Source of the DNA: Bifidobacterium vansinderenii | GTDB taxonomy: Bacteria > Actinomycetota > Actinomycetes > Actinomycetales > Bifidobacteriaceae | Reading direction: 5' to 3' | DNA: 64,000 bases | Assembly (NCBI RefSeq): GCF_002234915.1 | Contig: NZ_NEWD01000006.1 | Span: 62,001-126,000 of the forward strand | Shown here: positions 17,121 through 25,700 of the stretch, piece by piece | How positions within the stretch are numbered: position 1 is the first letter of the stretch | Layout of the letters: each line of letters opens with the position of its first letter | Position numbers and translations under genes: made by a program | The notes under the pieces: generated by a model | The model's input: the letters and a program-made list of their open reading frames with translations, nothing else | What the model was told of the DNA's origin: nothing | Database searches by the model: none

Positions 17121-18295
17121 GCCTTAGTCCATTCCGTGTAGTCGGTGCACTTGACGTTCTTCCGACCGTCGAGACAGTCGGAGATAGGGGTGGTCCAGTA
17201 CCAGATCTGCTTCTCGTAGGCTTCGTCACCGGCGTGGTACTTGGTACAGAAGTCCTTGTCAGTGGCGAACTTGCAGGCTTCGGAGTTTGCCGGAGCCTCG
17301 CCGAAGTATTCGGTGGCCTGGGCGTTGGCCTCGGGACTGTCGATGTAGTCGAGCCACTTGTAGGCACAGGTGGTGTTCTTGGTCTTGGAACTGATCATCC
17401 ACGAATCGGACCAGCCGGTCACACCTTCCTGCGGCATGGCAATGCCATACTTGCTGGAGTCGAGTTGGTTGTAGGCCACCTGCCAACCGACGCCGACTTC
17501 CGCGTCGCCGCTTTGGAAGGATTGAATGAGCTTGAGGTAGTCGGACCAGTATTCTCCCACGTTCACGTTCTGCTCCTTGAGCAGATCAGTGGCAGCTTTG
17601 AGCTGATCCTTGTCGAGCGCGTACGGATTCTTAATGCCGAGCTCGGGCTTGTGCTTCATGAGATAGATGGCTGCGTCGGCGATGTAGATGGGAGAATCAT
17701 AGGCGTCGATCTTGCCCTTGTACTGCGAGGCCTTGGCAGTATCGAACATGACATCCCAAGATGTCGGCGCCTCGGAGAACGTGGACTTGGAGTACATCAG
17801 CATGTTTGCGCCATAGCCATGCGGCACTCCATAGGTCTTGCCGTCTACGGTGTTAAAGTCACGGTTCTTCAGGAATGAGTAGACATTCTTGTAGCTGGGA
17901 ATAAGTCCAGTGTTCAGCGGCTGGACCAGTCCTCCGTTGATGAGTCGCAGCGTCAGGTCACCGGAAGCGGCGACCACGTCGTACTTGTCGCTAGTCTTGA
18001 TCAGGTTGTAGGCCTCATCGCTGGTGCCGTAGGTCTTCGACGTCACTTGGCAGCCGGTGTCCTGCTCGAATTTGGAGACCCAGTCGACATTGGGATCGTT
18101 GGATCCGTCTTCGGCGTATCCGGGCCACGCCAGAATCGACACTTGCCCTTCGGCCTTGCCTAGTTTGTCCACCGCCTTCGCAGAGGACACGCCGTTACCA
18201 GACGCACTAGCGGCACCACAACCGGCGACGGAGACGATCGTCGCTGCGGCAAACACAGCGGCCGCGATCCTGCTGATAGTGTGCTTCCTATTCAT
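17099..18295 (-). CDS. potD: Polyamine/amine ABC transporter substrate-binding lipoprotein, PotD-like (system 2)
   Basis: 398 residues. Signal peptide with lipobox SVAGC near residue 26. Mature features: GQVSILAWPGYAEDGSNDPNVDWVSKFEQDTGCQV, then SDKYDVVAASGDLTLRLINGGLVQPL, APTSWDVMFD, and GVGWQVAYNQL. This is the spermidine/putrescine-binding fold but more diverged than system 1, so its ligand may differ (another polyamine, GABA or an amino-acid derivative). Second gene of potA-D-B-C, 96 bases after potA. Confidence 0.82.
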   Translation of the reverse strand: MNRKHTISRIAAAVFAAATIVSVAGCGAASASGNGVSSAKAVDKLGKAEGQVSILAWPGYAEDGSNDPNVDWVSKFEQDTGCQVTSKTYGTSDEAYNLIKTSDKYDVVAASGDLTLRLINGGLVQPLNTGLIPSYKNVYSFLKNRDFNTVDGKTYGVPHGYGANMLMYSKSTFSEAPTSWDVMFDTAKASQYKGKIDAYDSPIYIADAAIYLMKHKPELGIKNPYALDKDQLKAATDLLKEQNVNVGEYWSDYLKLIQSFQSGDAEVGVGWQVAYNQLDSSKYGIAMPQEGVTGWSDSWMISSKTKNTTCAYKWLDYIDSPEANAQATEYFGEAPANSEACKFATDKDFCTKYHAGDEAYEKQIWYWTTPISDCLDGRKNVKCTDYTEWTKAWQEIKG

Positions 18296-18391
18296 GATTA
18301 CCCCTCTCGTTTTTCGTATTGTGCGATGATCGTCAATGCATAACGTGGGATTCGCATTCCAGTCATCGCGACGATCACGAATATGCTGTGA

Positions 18392-19414
18392 TTACTCGCC
18401 CTTGACCGAAGCCAGACGAACTTGATCGTCCTTGCGCCAACGGATGGCGACCTGAGACCCCCTTTCCGGTACAACCTCGTCCGCCGGCCGTACGACGGTG
18501 AACGTCGTTCCTTTGCCGGTTCGGACAAGCAGCCGGTATTCGGTGCCCAAATACGTGGAGTCAAATACCGTCACGGGAATGGATACATGCTCCTTGTCCG
18601 AGATCGATGCGGATGGCGAGGAAAACAGAATATGTTCCGGTCGAATGCTGTAGTGTCCGGATTCCATGCCGTTCTTGGAGACGACCGATTCGGGAATGAA
18701 GTTCGTGGTGCCTACGAAGCTGGCGACGAACATGTTGGCCGGCCTGTCGTAGATCTCGCTTGGCGTACCCATCTGTTGCACGCGGCCCTTGTTGAACACG
18801 GCGATGCGGTCGCTCATCACCATTGCCTCCTGCTGGTCATGAGTGACGAATACGAAGGTGATGCCGAGTTCGCGTTGCAGGTGCTTGAGCTCAACCTGCA
18901 TCTGCTGACGCAGCTTCATGTCCAATGCGGAAAGCGGCTCGTCGAGCAGCAGCACCTTGGGCTTGAGAGCCAAGGCACGGGCGAGCGCCACGCGCTGCTG
19001 CTGGCCTCCCGAAAGCTGCGAGGGCTTGTTGCCGGCCTTGGCGTCAAGCTGCACAAGGTCAAGCATTTCGTGAGCCCTCTTGTATCGGGCCGCCTTGGGA
19101 ACGCCACGCACGCGCAAGCCATACGCCACGTTGTCAAGGCAGGTCACATGAGGGAACAGCGCGTAGTCCTGAAAAACGGTGTTGACGTCGCGCTCGAATG
19201 GCGCCTTGCGCGTCACATCCTCGCCGTGCAGCGCGATGGTCCCACTGGTCGGCTTTTCGAATCCAGCGATCAGTCGAAGCGTCGTCGTCTTGCCGGATCC
19301 GGACGGACCGAGCATGGAGAAGAACTCTCCATCTCGGATCGACATGTTCAGGTCATCGATCGCCAGAAACGAACCGAACTTCTTGGTTACCGAAGATATT
19401 GTGATTGCGTCCAT
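18392..19414 (-). CDS. potA: Polyamine ABC transporter ATPase, PotA-like (system 2)
   Basis: 340 residues. Walker A LGPSGSGKTTTLRL, Q-loop in VNTVFQDYALFPHVTC, signature LSGGQQQRVALARAL, Walker B VLLLDEPLSALD, H-loop FVTHDQQEAMVMSDRIAVF; C-terminal TOBE domain from about residue 255. Walker B has the usual DEP, unlike the system-1 copy. Divergent from the GntR/Cache regulator across a 193-base gap containing repeats, which suggests that regulator controls potADBC. Confidence 0.88.
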   Translation of the reverse strand: MDAITISSVTKKFGSFLAIDDLNMSIRDGEFFSMLGPSGSGKTTTLRLIAGFEKPTSGTIALHGEDVTRKAPFERDVNTVFQDYALFPHVTCLDNVAYGLRVRGVPKAARYKRAHEMLDLVQLDAKAGNKPSQLSGGQQQRVALARALALKPKVLLLDEPLSALDMKLRQQMQVELKHLQRELGITFVFVTHDQQEAMVMSDRIAVFNKGRVQQMGTPSEIYDRPANMFVASFVGTTNFIPESVVSKNGMESGHYSIRPEHILFSSPSASISDKEHVSIPVTVFDSTYLGTEYRLLVRTGKGTTFTVVRPADEVVPERGSQVAIRWRKDDQVRLASVKGE

Positions 19415-19607
19415 AACCTTAAACCTCCCATCGAATTGCTTAAATCCTACGACTTAGGATGTTTAAAAATTGTTCGGCATAGATTACGGTTCTGCGACCT
19501 AGATTACGACCGTAAAAACAAGTCATGGCAACCCATTGGCGACGCGAAGGACTCCCCTATGGCCACCCGCTCATCTGATCAATACGGAATTGGTAAACTG
19601 CGTAACC
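19415..19607. promoter_or_regulatory. Divergent control region with candidate GntR operators
   Basis: Contains the inverted repeat ATCCTA-cgact-TAGGAT (19444-19460) and a direct repeat TAGATTACG at 19480-19488 and 19500-19508, 20 bases apart (two helical turns). Both are placed where they could occlude the potA promoter. A TTG start at 19536, in frame with the regulator, also lies here. Confidence 0.5.
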
Positions 19608-21212
19608 ATGACCACCCCCTTCGGACGTATGAGCATCTTCCAGACCATCAACGAAGTCACCAAAACTGATCTCATCACCGACCGTCTCACGCAGGCGATC
19701 GAATCGGGACTGCTGAAGAACGGCGAGCGCCTGCCCGGGGAAAGTGAGATGGCCCGCATGTTCGGAGTAGCGCCAATCACTACCAGAGAGGCATTGGAGC
19801 GGCTGCGATCGCGAGGATTGGTGGAGACTCGCAGAGGCCGGGACGGAGGTAGTTTCGTCACTTCGGACCAGCATCGGAACTTCAAACGACTTGAAAACAG
19901 TCTGGCCTCCATGTCCACCATGGATCTCAAGAATCATCGCGCCCTGTACATCGCGCTGGTATCGAGCTCCGCACGCATCGCCACCGAAGAGGCATCGGAT
20001 AACGAACGAGCAAGCATTCAGAACGCCATCGAAAGTTTGGTAGGCTCGCTCAAGAGCCAAACCGCCGACTCTAGCATTCAAGAATGCTTGTCCCGCGGGC
20101 ATCAGGAAATGCAGATCCACACAGAGATCGCCGCGGCCACCGGCTCATCGCATCTGGTCAATACGTTGATTCACCTGCAGGAGGAACTCAGACATCTGCT
20201 ATGGATACGGTTCACCGACTCGCAGCAGGTGGATTTTCTGACCAAGCAGTACGCGTATGCAGCACATCTGTTGGAGACCGGGCAAAACCAGCTGTTTGAG
20301 CGGCGCATCACCGACATCGTCATCGTCGGATTCTCCTGGCTGGCGGAACGCCGCATTCAACTTTTGCGGGAGCGGGCAGACGCCGAGCGTACCTCAGCCG
20401 GCGACTCTGAAGTCGAAGCATACGAGACCCCGCTGGAGATCTCCCATCAGGTGCGCGACCTGTTCAACGGCTATGGCGAAACACTACGGCAATGGGAACT
20501 CAGACTCACGGAACGGTCATCGCAGGAGGTACTCAGCAAGCAGCAGTTCGACGAACTCGCCAAGCAGCTTACCCGTCCGATGCTGCAGACCGACCGTCTG
20601 GCCGTCGGAGCCGGTCTGATTCCTTCCCCGGATTTTCTGCCGAACGCCCCATGGCATTCCAGCTGGTGGACCTCGCAGTGGCCGTCCGCTGACGCCCGCC
20701 CTGCGGAGACCTCCAGAGGGGACGGCGATGTGCCGACTATCCAGCCGCTGCGCATATCCGACAATCCCCAATCGGCATCGTTCTATGATTTCACCGCGCA
20801 GGATTGGTGGCAAGCACCACGCAACGCTGATGGCCTGCATATCACCGGCCCATACTTCGATTACATCTGCGCGAACAAACCCACGCTCACACTGAGCCGC
20901 CCGTTTTATGTCAATCGCAGCTTCGCAGGTGTGGCCGGGCTTGATCTCGATGCCGGAGCGGTGGAACAGCGGCTCGATAGCATGCTGCTGAAGCTCGAAC
21001 GCCCCGCCGTCATCATCGGCAACGAAAGCCGCGTGATCGCCTCGACTAGAAATACGATGCTCTGCGGCGATCTTGTGCGAGACATCAGCCAACTGCATGC
21101 GAAAGCAATCATCGGCTGTGGGGTAGGAACCTCATCGGCGACGGCTGCGTCACCGCGCCGAGCCGGAGCTCATGGGCAGACTTTGGGATCGTTGATGTTA
21201 GCGGTGCTGTAA
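19608..21212 (+). CDS. GntR-family regulator with FCD-type middle domain and C-terminal Cache-like sensor
   Basis: 534 residues from ATG 19608; a TTG at 19536 and ATG at 19629 are alternatives, and no start has a strong ribosome site. Residues about 10-80 form a GntR winged helix (LITDRLTQAIESGLLKNGERLPGESEMARMFGVAPITTREALERLRSRGLV). About 95-270 is all-helical with acidic and His residues (HQEMQIHTEIAAATG), as in the FCD effector domain. About 278-500 matches a Cache/PDC sensor: DFTAQDWWQAP, then GPYFDYICANKPTLTLSRPFY and FAGVAGLDLDA. GntR proteins are usually 220-260 residues, so the sensor tail doubles the size. No membrane segment is seen, so it would sense a cytoplasmic ligand, plausibly an amine or GABA. 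Divergent from potADBC system 2. Confidence 0.78.
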   Translation: MTTPFGRMSIFQTINEVTKTDLITDRLTQAIESGLLKNGERLPGESEMARMFGVAPITTREALERLRSRGLVETRRGRDGGSFVTSDQHRNFKRLENSLASMSTMDLKNHRALYIALVSSSARIATEEASDNERASIQNAIESLVGSLKSQTADSSIQECLSRGHQEMQIHTEIAAATGSSHLVNTLIHLQEELRHLLWIRFTDSQQVDFLTKQYAYAAHLLETGQNQLFERRITDIVIVGFSWLAERRIQLLRERADAERTSAGDSEVEAYETPLEISHQVRDLFNGYGETLRQWELRLTERSSQEVLSKQQFDELAKQLTRPMLQTDRLAVGAGLIPSPDFLPNAPWHSSWWTSQWPSADARPAETSRGDGDVPTIQPLRISDNPQSASFYDFTAQDWWQAPRNADGLHITGPYFDYICANKPTLTLSRPFYVNRSFAGVAGLDLDAGAVEQRLDSMLLKLERPAVIIGNESRVIASTRNTMLCGDLVRDISQLHAKAIIGCGVGTSSATAASPRRAGAHGQTLGSLMLAVL

Positions 21213-21217
21213 CCAGC

Positions 21218-21266
21218 CCTCCCCTCAGTCGGCTGCGCCGACAGCTCCCCTCCCTGGGAGGGGAGC
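21218..21266. repeat. REP-like palindromic repeat, single copy
   Basis: CCCTCCCCTCAGTCGGC..GCCGAC then CTCCCCTCCCTGGGAGGGGAG, the same layout as the other copies. It lies between the convergent GntR/Cache and PucR genes and may act as a two-way transcript end. Confidence 0.7.
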
Positions 21267-21309
21267 CACAGGATTCCAAGCCCCCAAGAGAGTCGAGGGA
21301 CGAGCGAGG

Positions 21310-22929
21310 CTAGTTCTTTTCGGGGAAGCGGGTGAACTTGCAGGCGAACCAGAGTTCGGCGACCGTCTGCGGGTCGGAAAGGTCCACGGACAGGGCCTTG
21401 CCGATCTGGGCCATGTACTTGGTCACCGTATGGCGATGGATACCCAGCGTTCGGGCCACCTCTTCGGCCTTGCCGCGGCATTCGAGCCAAGTGCGCAGCA
21501 CGTCCACGGCGTGCAGGCTCATGCCGTCCGGCTCGGTCCAATCGTCGGGCTGCACAGTGGCCTTCCCCCCATCTCCCCTGCCGCCGTGCGGTCCCACGGC
21601 CAGGTTGAAGATCAGCGATGAGATCGGCGCGAGCTTGAGGTCGGCGAAGGCGCGCATCTTCGACGGCTCCACCATGTTCTCCAACGATCCGGCACCCTCG
21701 CGCTGACCGTATCGCAGCGACTGCACGCCCGACGTCATGGCCTCGGAGGCCGCCTGATACGCCTCGTGGCGGGCTCGCGGCAGGTCACGCCAGATGCAGC
21801 CCGACGACTGTCCCACGATCACGCGCGAATCACGCAGCAGTCCCTCCACCCATTCTGCGGCGTTCGACTGCGAGACCACCACCCACAGGTCGCTTTCGAT
21901 CATGCCGAACACGGCGGGATTCATGTTCTTCGCCAGCGACTTACGGAACGGCTCGAACAGTCGCTGAGCGGTCTCCAACGCCTCCTGCTCGCCGGTAACA
22001 CGCAGCACGGTCAGCGGCTCGGCTGGCATGCCGTCCCACAGATCGGAGGCGTACGGCCGCACGAGTTCGGCGCCACCCTCCAGACACTGCCGCATCATGG
22101 CCGCACGCAGCCTGCCCAAGGCACGGCTCGCATCGGCGGAACTGCTGATGGCCAGCGACAGCAGCGCCGCCGCCTGCGCCACCAGTGGATGGTCGAGCGT
22201 GCCCTTCTCTCCGCGGTAACCGGCAACCAGATAGCCCAGTGTCTGCCCTGCCGGAGAGGCGATGTGGAACGCGGCGATATCGTATCCGCGCATGGCCACG
22301 AACTTCGCTTCGCCCAGCACGCTGAACGTCAGCGCGTCGCCGAGCGCGCTCATCTCGATCGGCAGGAACCGGTGCGACGACTCGGTCACCGTGCCCGCCG
22401 GGTTCAGCAGCGCCACCCATCCGCCGATCAGCTCGGCGGTCTTCGACACGATCGTACTCACCGGATCGAGCGTGTGCACGGAACGCAGCAGCTGCTGCTG
22501 ATTGCGATACAGTCTGGCGAACCCCTGCTGCTTGTCGTCGGCTATGCCGCGCGAGATCATCTTGGTGATCGCGATGAACGACACCTCCAACGGCACGGAG
22601 AACAACGGCACGTCACTCGCCTCGCACTGCCGGACCAGCCATTCGGGAATCGCCGCATGATGCACGCCCACGCCGAACCCGATGCCGCGAATGCCGCAAT
22701 GCGCCAGCCGGTCCACATACAGGCGAAAATCCTCGCCGGGATCCCTCTCCGGCATGAGCAGTCCGGTGAGCAGCAGCAGCTCGCCGCCCTCCAGATACGG
22801 CGTGGGGTCAATCGATTCCGAGGAGTGAACCCACGAGATCGGCGTATCCAGACTTCCCGGAGCTCCCTCCACCACAAGGGACAGATGCAGGGATCGCTGC
22901 TCCAACAAGGCATTCAGGGTGATCGACAT
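21310..22929 (-). CDS. PucR-family transcriptional regulator
   Basis: 539 residues. The N-terminal PucR ligand domain is clear (residues 1-125: LNALLEQRSLHLSLVVEGAPGSLDTPISWVHSSES, GGELLLLTGL, GIRGIGFGVGVHHAAIPEWLVRQCEASDVPLFSVP). A GGDEF-like/CdaR middle region follows, and the C-terminal HTH is DVLRTWLECRGKAEEVARTLGIHRHTVTKYMAQIGKAL (about 478-516). Family members control purine, proline or GABA use; B. subtilis GabR-unrelated PucR-type activators often sit beside their targets. Here it is divergent from the nitrilase-puuP-gabT run, for which it is the probable activator. The GGAGG site lies only one base from ATG 22929, so the true start could be slightly downstream. Confidence 0.85.
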   Translation of the reverse strand: MSITLNALLEQRSLHLSLVVEGAPGSLDTPISWVHSSESIDPTPYLEGGELLLLTGLLMPERDPGEDFRLYVDRLAHCGIRGIGFGVGVHHAAIPEWLVRQCEASDVPLFSVPLEVSFIAITKMISRGIADDKQQGFARLYRNQQQLLRSVHTLDPVSTIVSKTAELIGGWVALLNPAGTVTESSHRFLPIEMSALGDALTFSVLGEAKFVAMRGYDIAAFHIASPAGQTLGYLVAGYRGEKGTLDHPLVAQAAALLSLAISSSADASRALGRLRAAMMRQCLEGGAELVRPYASDLWDGMPAEPLTVLRVTGEQEALETAQRLFEPFRKSLAKNMNPAVFGMIESDLWVVVSQSNAAEWVEGLLRDSRVIVGQSSGCIWRDLPRARHEAYQAASEAMTSGVQSLRYGQREGAGSLENMVEPSKMRAFADLKLAPISSLIFNLAVGPHGGRGDGGKATVQPDDWTEPDGMSLHAVDVLRTWLECRGKAEEVARTLGIHRHTVTKYMAQIGKALSVDLSDPQTVAELWFACKFTRFPEKN

Positions 22930-23151
22930 GCCTCCACCATACGTCGAGAAACCCCATAAAGGACAGTTCGTCCACGATTTGAGTCTATTTACTCCAAACT
23001 GTCCATAACATTTCGTTTCAACCGGTCATATCTTTGGGAACCAACGACGAACACAGACGTCGAAACAACCTCGTCGGGACCGGCAAAAGCCAACAGCGAG
23101 AACGCCTCACACAGGCGGAACGCATCCCGACCCCAACCTAAGGAGAAGGCA
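22930..23151. promoter_or_regulatory. Divergent control region between pucR-like gene and the GABA gene run
   Basis: The inverted repeat GGACAGTT (22961-22968) and AACTGTCC (22997-23004) spans 44 bases and is a candidate regulator site. A good ribosome site (AAGGAGAAGG) precedes 23152. No other structure stands out. Confidence 0.45.
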
Positions 23152-24045
23152 ATGACCGAGCTCAGCGCACTGACCATCGCCATGGCGCAGTACAGCCAGC
23201 TGCCGATCGGCAAGCCCTTCGGCAGGTTCGCGAATTCCGTCCGTCATGTCGTAGACGTTCACTCCACCGCGGGCGCCCGACCCGAACTCGTGATCTTCCC
23301 TGAGATGCACATGTTCGGCACCGGCGACCTGCCGCAGGATCAGGCACGGCGCAGCAAGATCGCCGCGGCCACCGATTTCCATGACGAACTGACCGAGAAC
23401 CTCAAGGCGCTCGCCAAGGAACTGGGCATCTGGCTCATCCCCGGAACCGTTCCCGAACAGGACGGTGAAGGCGGCGCATTCAACACCGCGCCCGTGTTCT
23501 CCCCCGCGGGAGAGCTGGTGACCACCTACCGCAAGATCTGCCCATGGCGCCCGTTCGAGCAGTACACGCCCGGCGATTCGTTCGCCGTGTTCGACATCCC
23601 CGGCAAGGGACGCATCGGACTGACGATCTGCTACGACGCATGGTTCCCCGAAATCTCCCGTCAGGTGGCCTGGCTTGGCGCCGACATGATCGTCAACCTG
23701 GTGCGCACCACCACGCCCGACCGCCGTCAGGAACTGGTGCTGGCCCGCGCCAACGCGATCGTCAACCAGACGTTCCTCGCCAGCATCAACGCCGCGGCCC
23801 CGCAGGGAGTCGGCGAATCCGTGCTGGTGGATCCCGAAGGCAACATCATCCGTCAGATCACCGGCAGTCAGGAGGGACTGATCACCGCCACCGTGCAGCT
23901 CGATCAGGTCCGACGCATCCACCAGACCGGAACCAGCGGCACCAACAAGGTGTGGGAGCAGTTCCGCCCCGGCGACAGTCCGGTTCCCCTACCGCTCTAC
24001 GAAGGTCGAATCGATCCCGACCGATGGAGCGTACCGGTCGACTGA
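23152..24045 (+). CDS. Carbon-nitrogen hydrolase (nitrilase superfamily)
   Basis: 297 residues. The Glu-Lys-Cys triad is visible: Glu in LVIFPEMHMFG (about residue 47), Lys in TTYRKICPWRPFEQYTPGD (about 127), and Cys in IGLTICYDAWFPEISR (about 162). Family members hydrolyse amides, carbamoyl groups or nitriles; the superfamily includes N-carbamoylputrescine amidohydrolase and omega-amidase. Placed first in a run with PuuP-like and GabT-like genes, it may release putrescine, GABA or a related amine from an amide precursor, but the residues do not decide the substrate. ATG 23152 has an AAGGAG site. Confidence 0.82.
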   Translation: MTELSALTIAMAQYSQLPIGKPFGRFANSVRHVVDVHSTAGARPELVIFPEMHMFGTGDLPQDQARRSKIAAATDFHDELTENLKALAKELGIWLIPGTVPEQDGEGGAFNTAPVFSPAGELVTTYRKICPWRPFEQYTPGDSFAVFDIPGKGRIGLTICYDAWFPEISRQVAWLGADMIVNLVRTTTPDRRQELVLARANAIVNQTFLASINAAAPQGVGESVLVDPEGNIIRQITGSQEGLITATVQLDQVRRIHQTGTSGTNKVWEQFRPGDSPVPLPLYEGRIDPDRWSVPVD

Positions 24046-24168
24046 CATCCCGGTCGCAACACCACGTTCCTTCCCCTCCCCGCATCAATTCCTCATATCC
24101 CAACATCCCCAACCGCATCGCAGTATCGCCGCAGCGAACCGCTCGCGTAGTTCAGAGAGGACATCGCA

Positions 24169-25566
24169 ATGACCACGCAAACCATCGGGCAGACGGCCGT
24201 AGAGGCCAAGCCCGTAGCCGCCACAGTATCCACGCCCCAACTCCAGCGCACCATGGGACTGCGTTCCATCGTGCTGCTCGGTCTGGCCTACATGTGTCCG
24301 ATCATCGTGCTCGGCACCTTCGGCGTCATCTCGGCCACGTCGCACGGCGCCACGGCCATGAGCTACGCGGCCGCCACGATCGCCATGCTGTTCACCGCCG
24401 GAAGCTACGGCCGCATGGCGGTGCTTCACCCGGAGGCCGGCAGCGCCTACACCTATGTGGGCAAGACGATCAGCCGCAAGCTTGGCTTCCTCGTCGGCTG
24501 GGCCGTGCTGCTCGACTACATGTTCCTGCCCATGGTGGTGTGGCTGATCGGCGCCTCCTATCTGGCCGCCAAGTTCCCCGCCGTGCCGATCTGGGCATGG
24601 GTGCTCGGCTTCATCGTGCTCACCACCGCCATCAACATCGTGGGCCTGAGCGTGGCCGACAAGATCAACTTCGCCCTCATGACCTTCCAGGCCATCGTCA
24701 TCATCACGTTCGTCGGTCTGTCCATCCGTTCCGTGGTCACCGGCGACGGCGCCTCCGCTCTGGTGAGCGCGGGCCCGTTCCTCGGCGACGGCTCCTCGCT
24801 GTCCGCGGTTGTGGCCGGCGGCGCCATCGCGGCCTACTCGTTCCTCGGATTCGACGCAGTGACCACGCTGAGCGAGGAGACCCGCGACCCGAAGAAGACC
24901 ATGCCCCGCGCCATCCTGCTGATCGCCGCGGTCGGCGGTCTGATCTTCATCGGCGTCTCCTACTTCACCCAGCTGGTGCACCCCGGCGGCGTGTTCATCG
25001 ACGAGTCCTCCGCGGCCTATGAGATCGCCGCGCAGATCGGCGGTAACCTGTTCACCTCCGTGTTCATCGCCGGCCTGTGCTTCGGCCAGTTCACCTCCGG
25101 CATCGCCACCCAGGCCAGCGCCTCCCGACTGCTGTACGTGATGGGCCGCGACGGCGTGCTGCCGAAGAAGTTCTTCGGCCGTCTGAGCGCCAAGTTCGAC
25201 ACCCCGGTCCTGTCCATCCTGCTCGTCGCCGCCATCGGCCTGATCGCCATGTTCCTCGACGTGGCCACGTCCACCTCGTTCGTGAACTTCGGCGCCTTCA
25301 CCTCCTTCACGCTGGTGAACGTTTGCGTGATCGTCGCCTATCTCAAGGCGGATGCCGAACAGCGCAAGGAATACCTTCCCGGCGGCGCGCTGCGCAACAT
25401 CCTGCTGCCGATCCTCGGCGCTCTGTTCTGCCTGTATCTGCTCGTGCACCTCGACATCCACGCGCTGATCCTCGGCCTGTCGTGGCTGGCGATCGGCGTG
25501 GTGATCCTCGCCGTGCTCACCGGCGGATTCAAGCACAACCCGCCCGAGTACAACCACGTCGGCTGA
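24169..25566 (+). CDS. puuP: APC-superfamily permease, putrescine importer PuuP-like
   Basis: 465 residues with about 12 membrane segments. Sequence patterns follow E. coli PuuP/PlaP as I remember them: an LGLAYMCPIIVLGTFG start, EAGSAYTYVGKTISRKLGFLVGWAVLLDYMFLP, SFLGFDAVTTLSEETRDPKKTMP, and SRLLYVMGRDGVLPKKFFG. PuuP is a proton-driven importer used when putrescine is a nitrogen or carbon source. It is followed by the GabT-like gene and preceded by the amidohydrolase, so uptake and breakdown are grouped. The GAGAGGAC site precedes ATG 24169. Other amine or amino-acid substrates cannot be excluded. Confidence 0.82.
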   Translation: MTTQTIGQTAVEAKPVAATVSTPQLQRTMGLRSIVLLGLAYMCPIIVLGTFGVISATSHGATAMSYAAATIAMLFTAGSYGRMAVLHPEAGSAYTYVGKTISRKLGFLVGWAVLLDYMFLPMVVWLIGASYLAAKFPAVPIWAWVLGFIVLTTAINIVGLSVADKINFALMTFQAIVIITFVGLSIRSVVTGDGASALVSAGPFLGDGSSLSAVVAGGAIAAYSFLGFDAVTTLSEETRDPKKTMPRAILLIAAVGGLIFIGVSYFTQLVHPGGVFIDESSAAYEIAAQIGGNLFTSVFIAGLCFGQFTSGIATQASASRLLYVMGRDGVLPKKFFGRLSAKFDTPVLSILLVAAIGLIAMFLDVATSTSFVNFGAFTSFTLVNVCVIVAYLKADAEQRKEYLPGGALRNILLPILGALFCLYLLVHLDIHALILGLSWLAIGVVILAVLTGGFKHNPPEYNHVG

Positions 25567-25700
25567 TCCACGACAAACACAACAGCAAAAACACACAAGA
25601 CTTGGGTCGTCGCGCAGCTGCCATAACCGCACGGCGGCCCTCCCAACAACAACCAATCAAAAACTCTCTCAGTTTTCATCATTCAGAGAAAGGAAACATC

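Noticed and set aside
24085-25656. A 523-residue minus-strand reading frame over puuP
   Set aside because: Composition (His, Gly, Gln, Asp) and lack of motifs mark it as the antisense of the permease gene.
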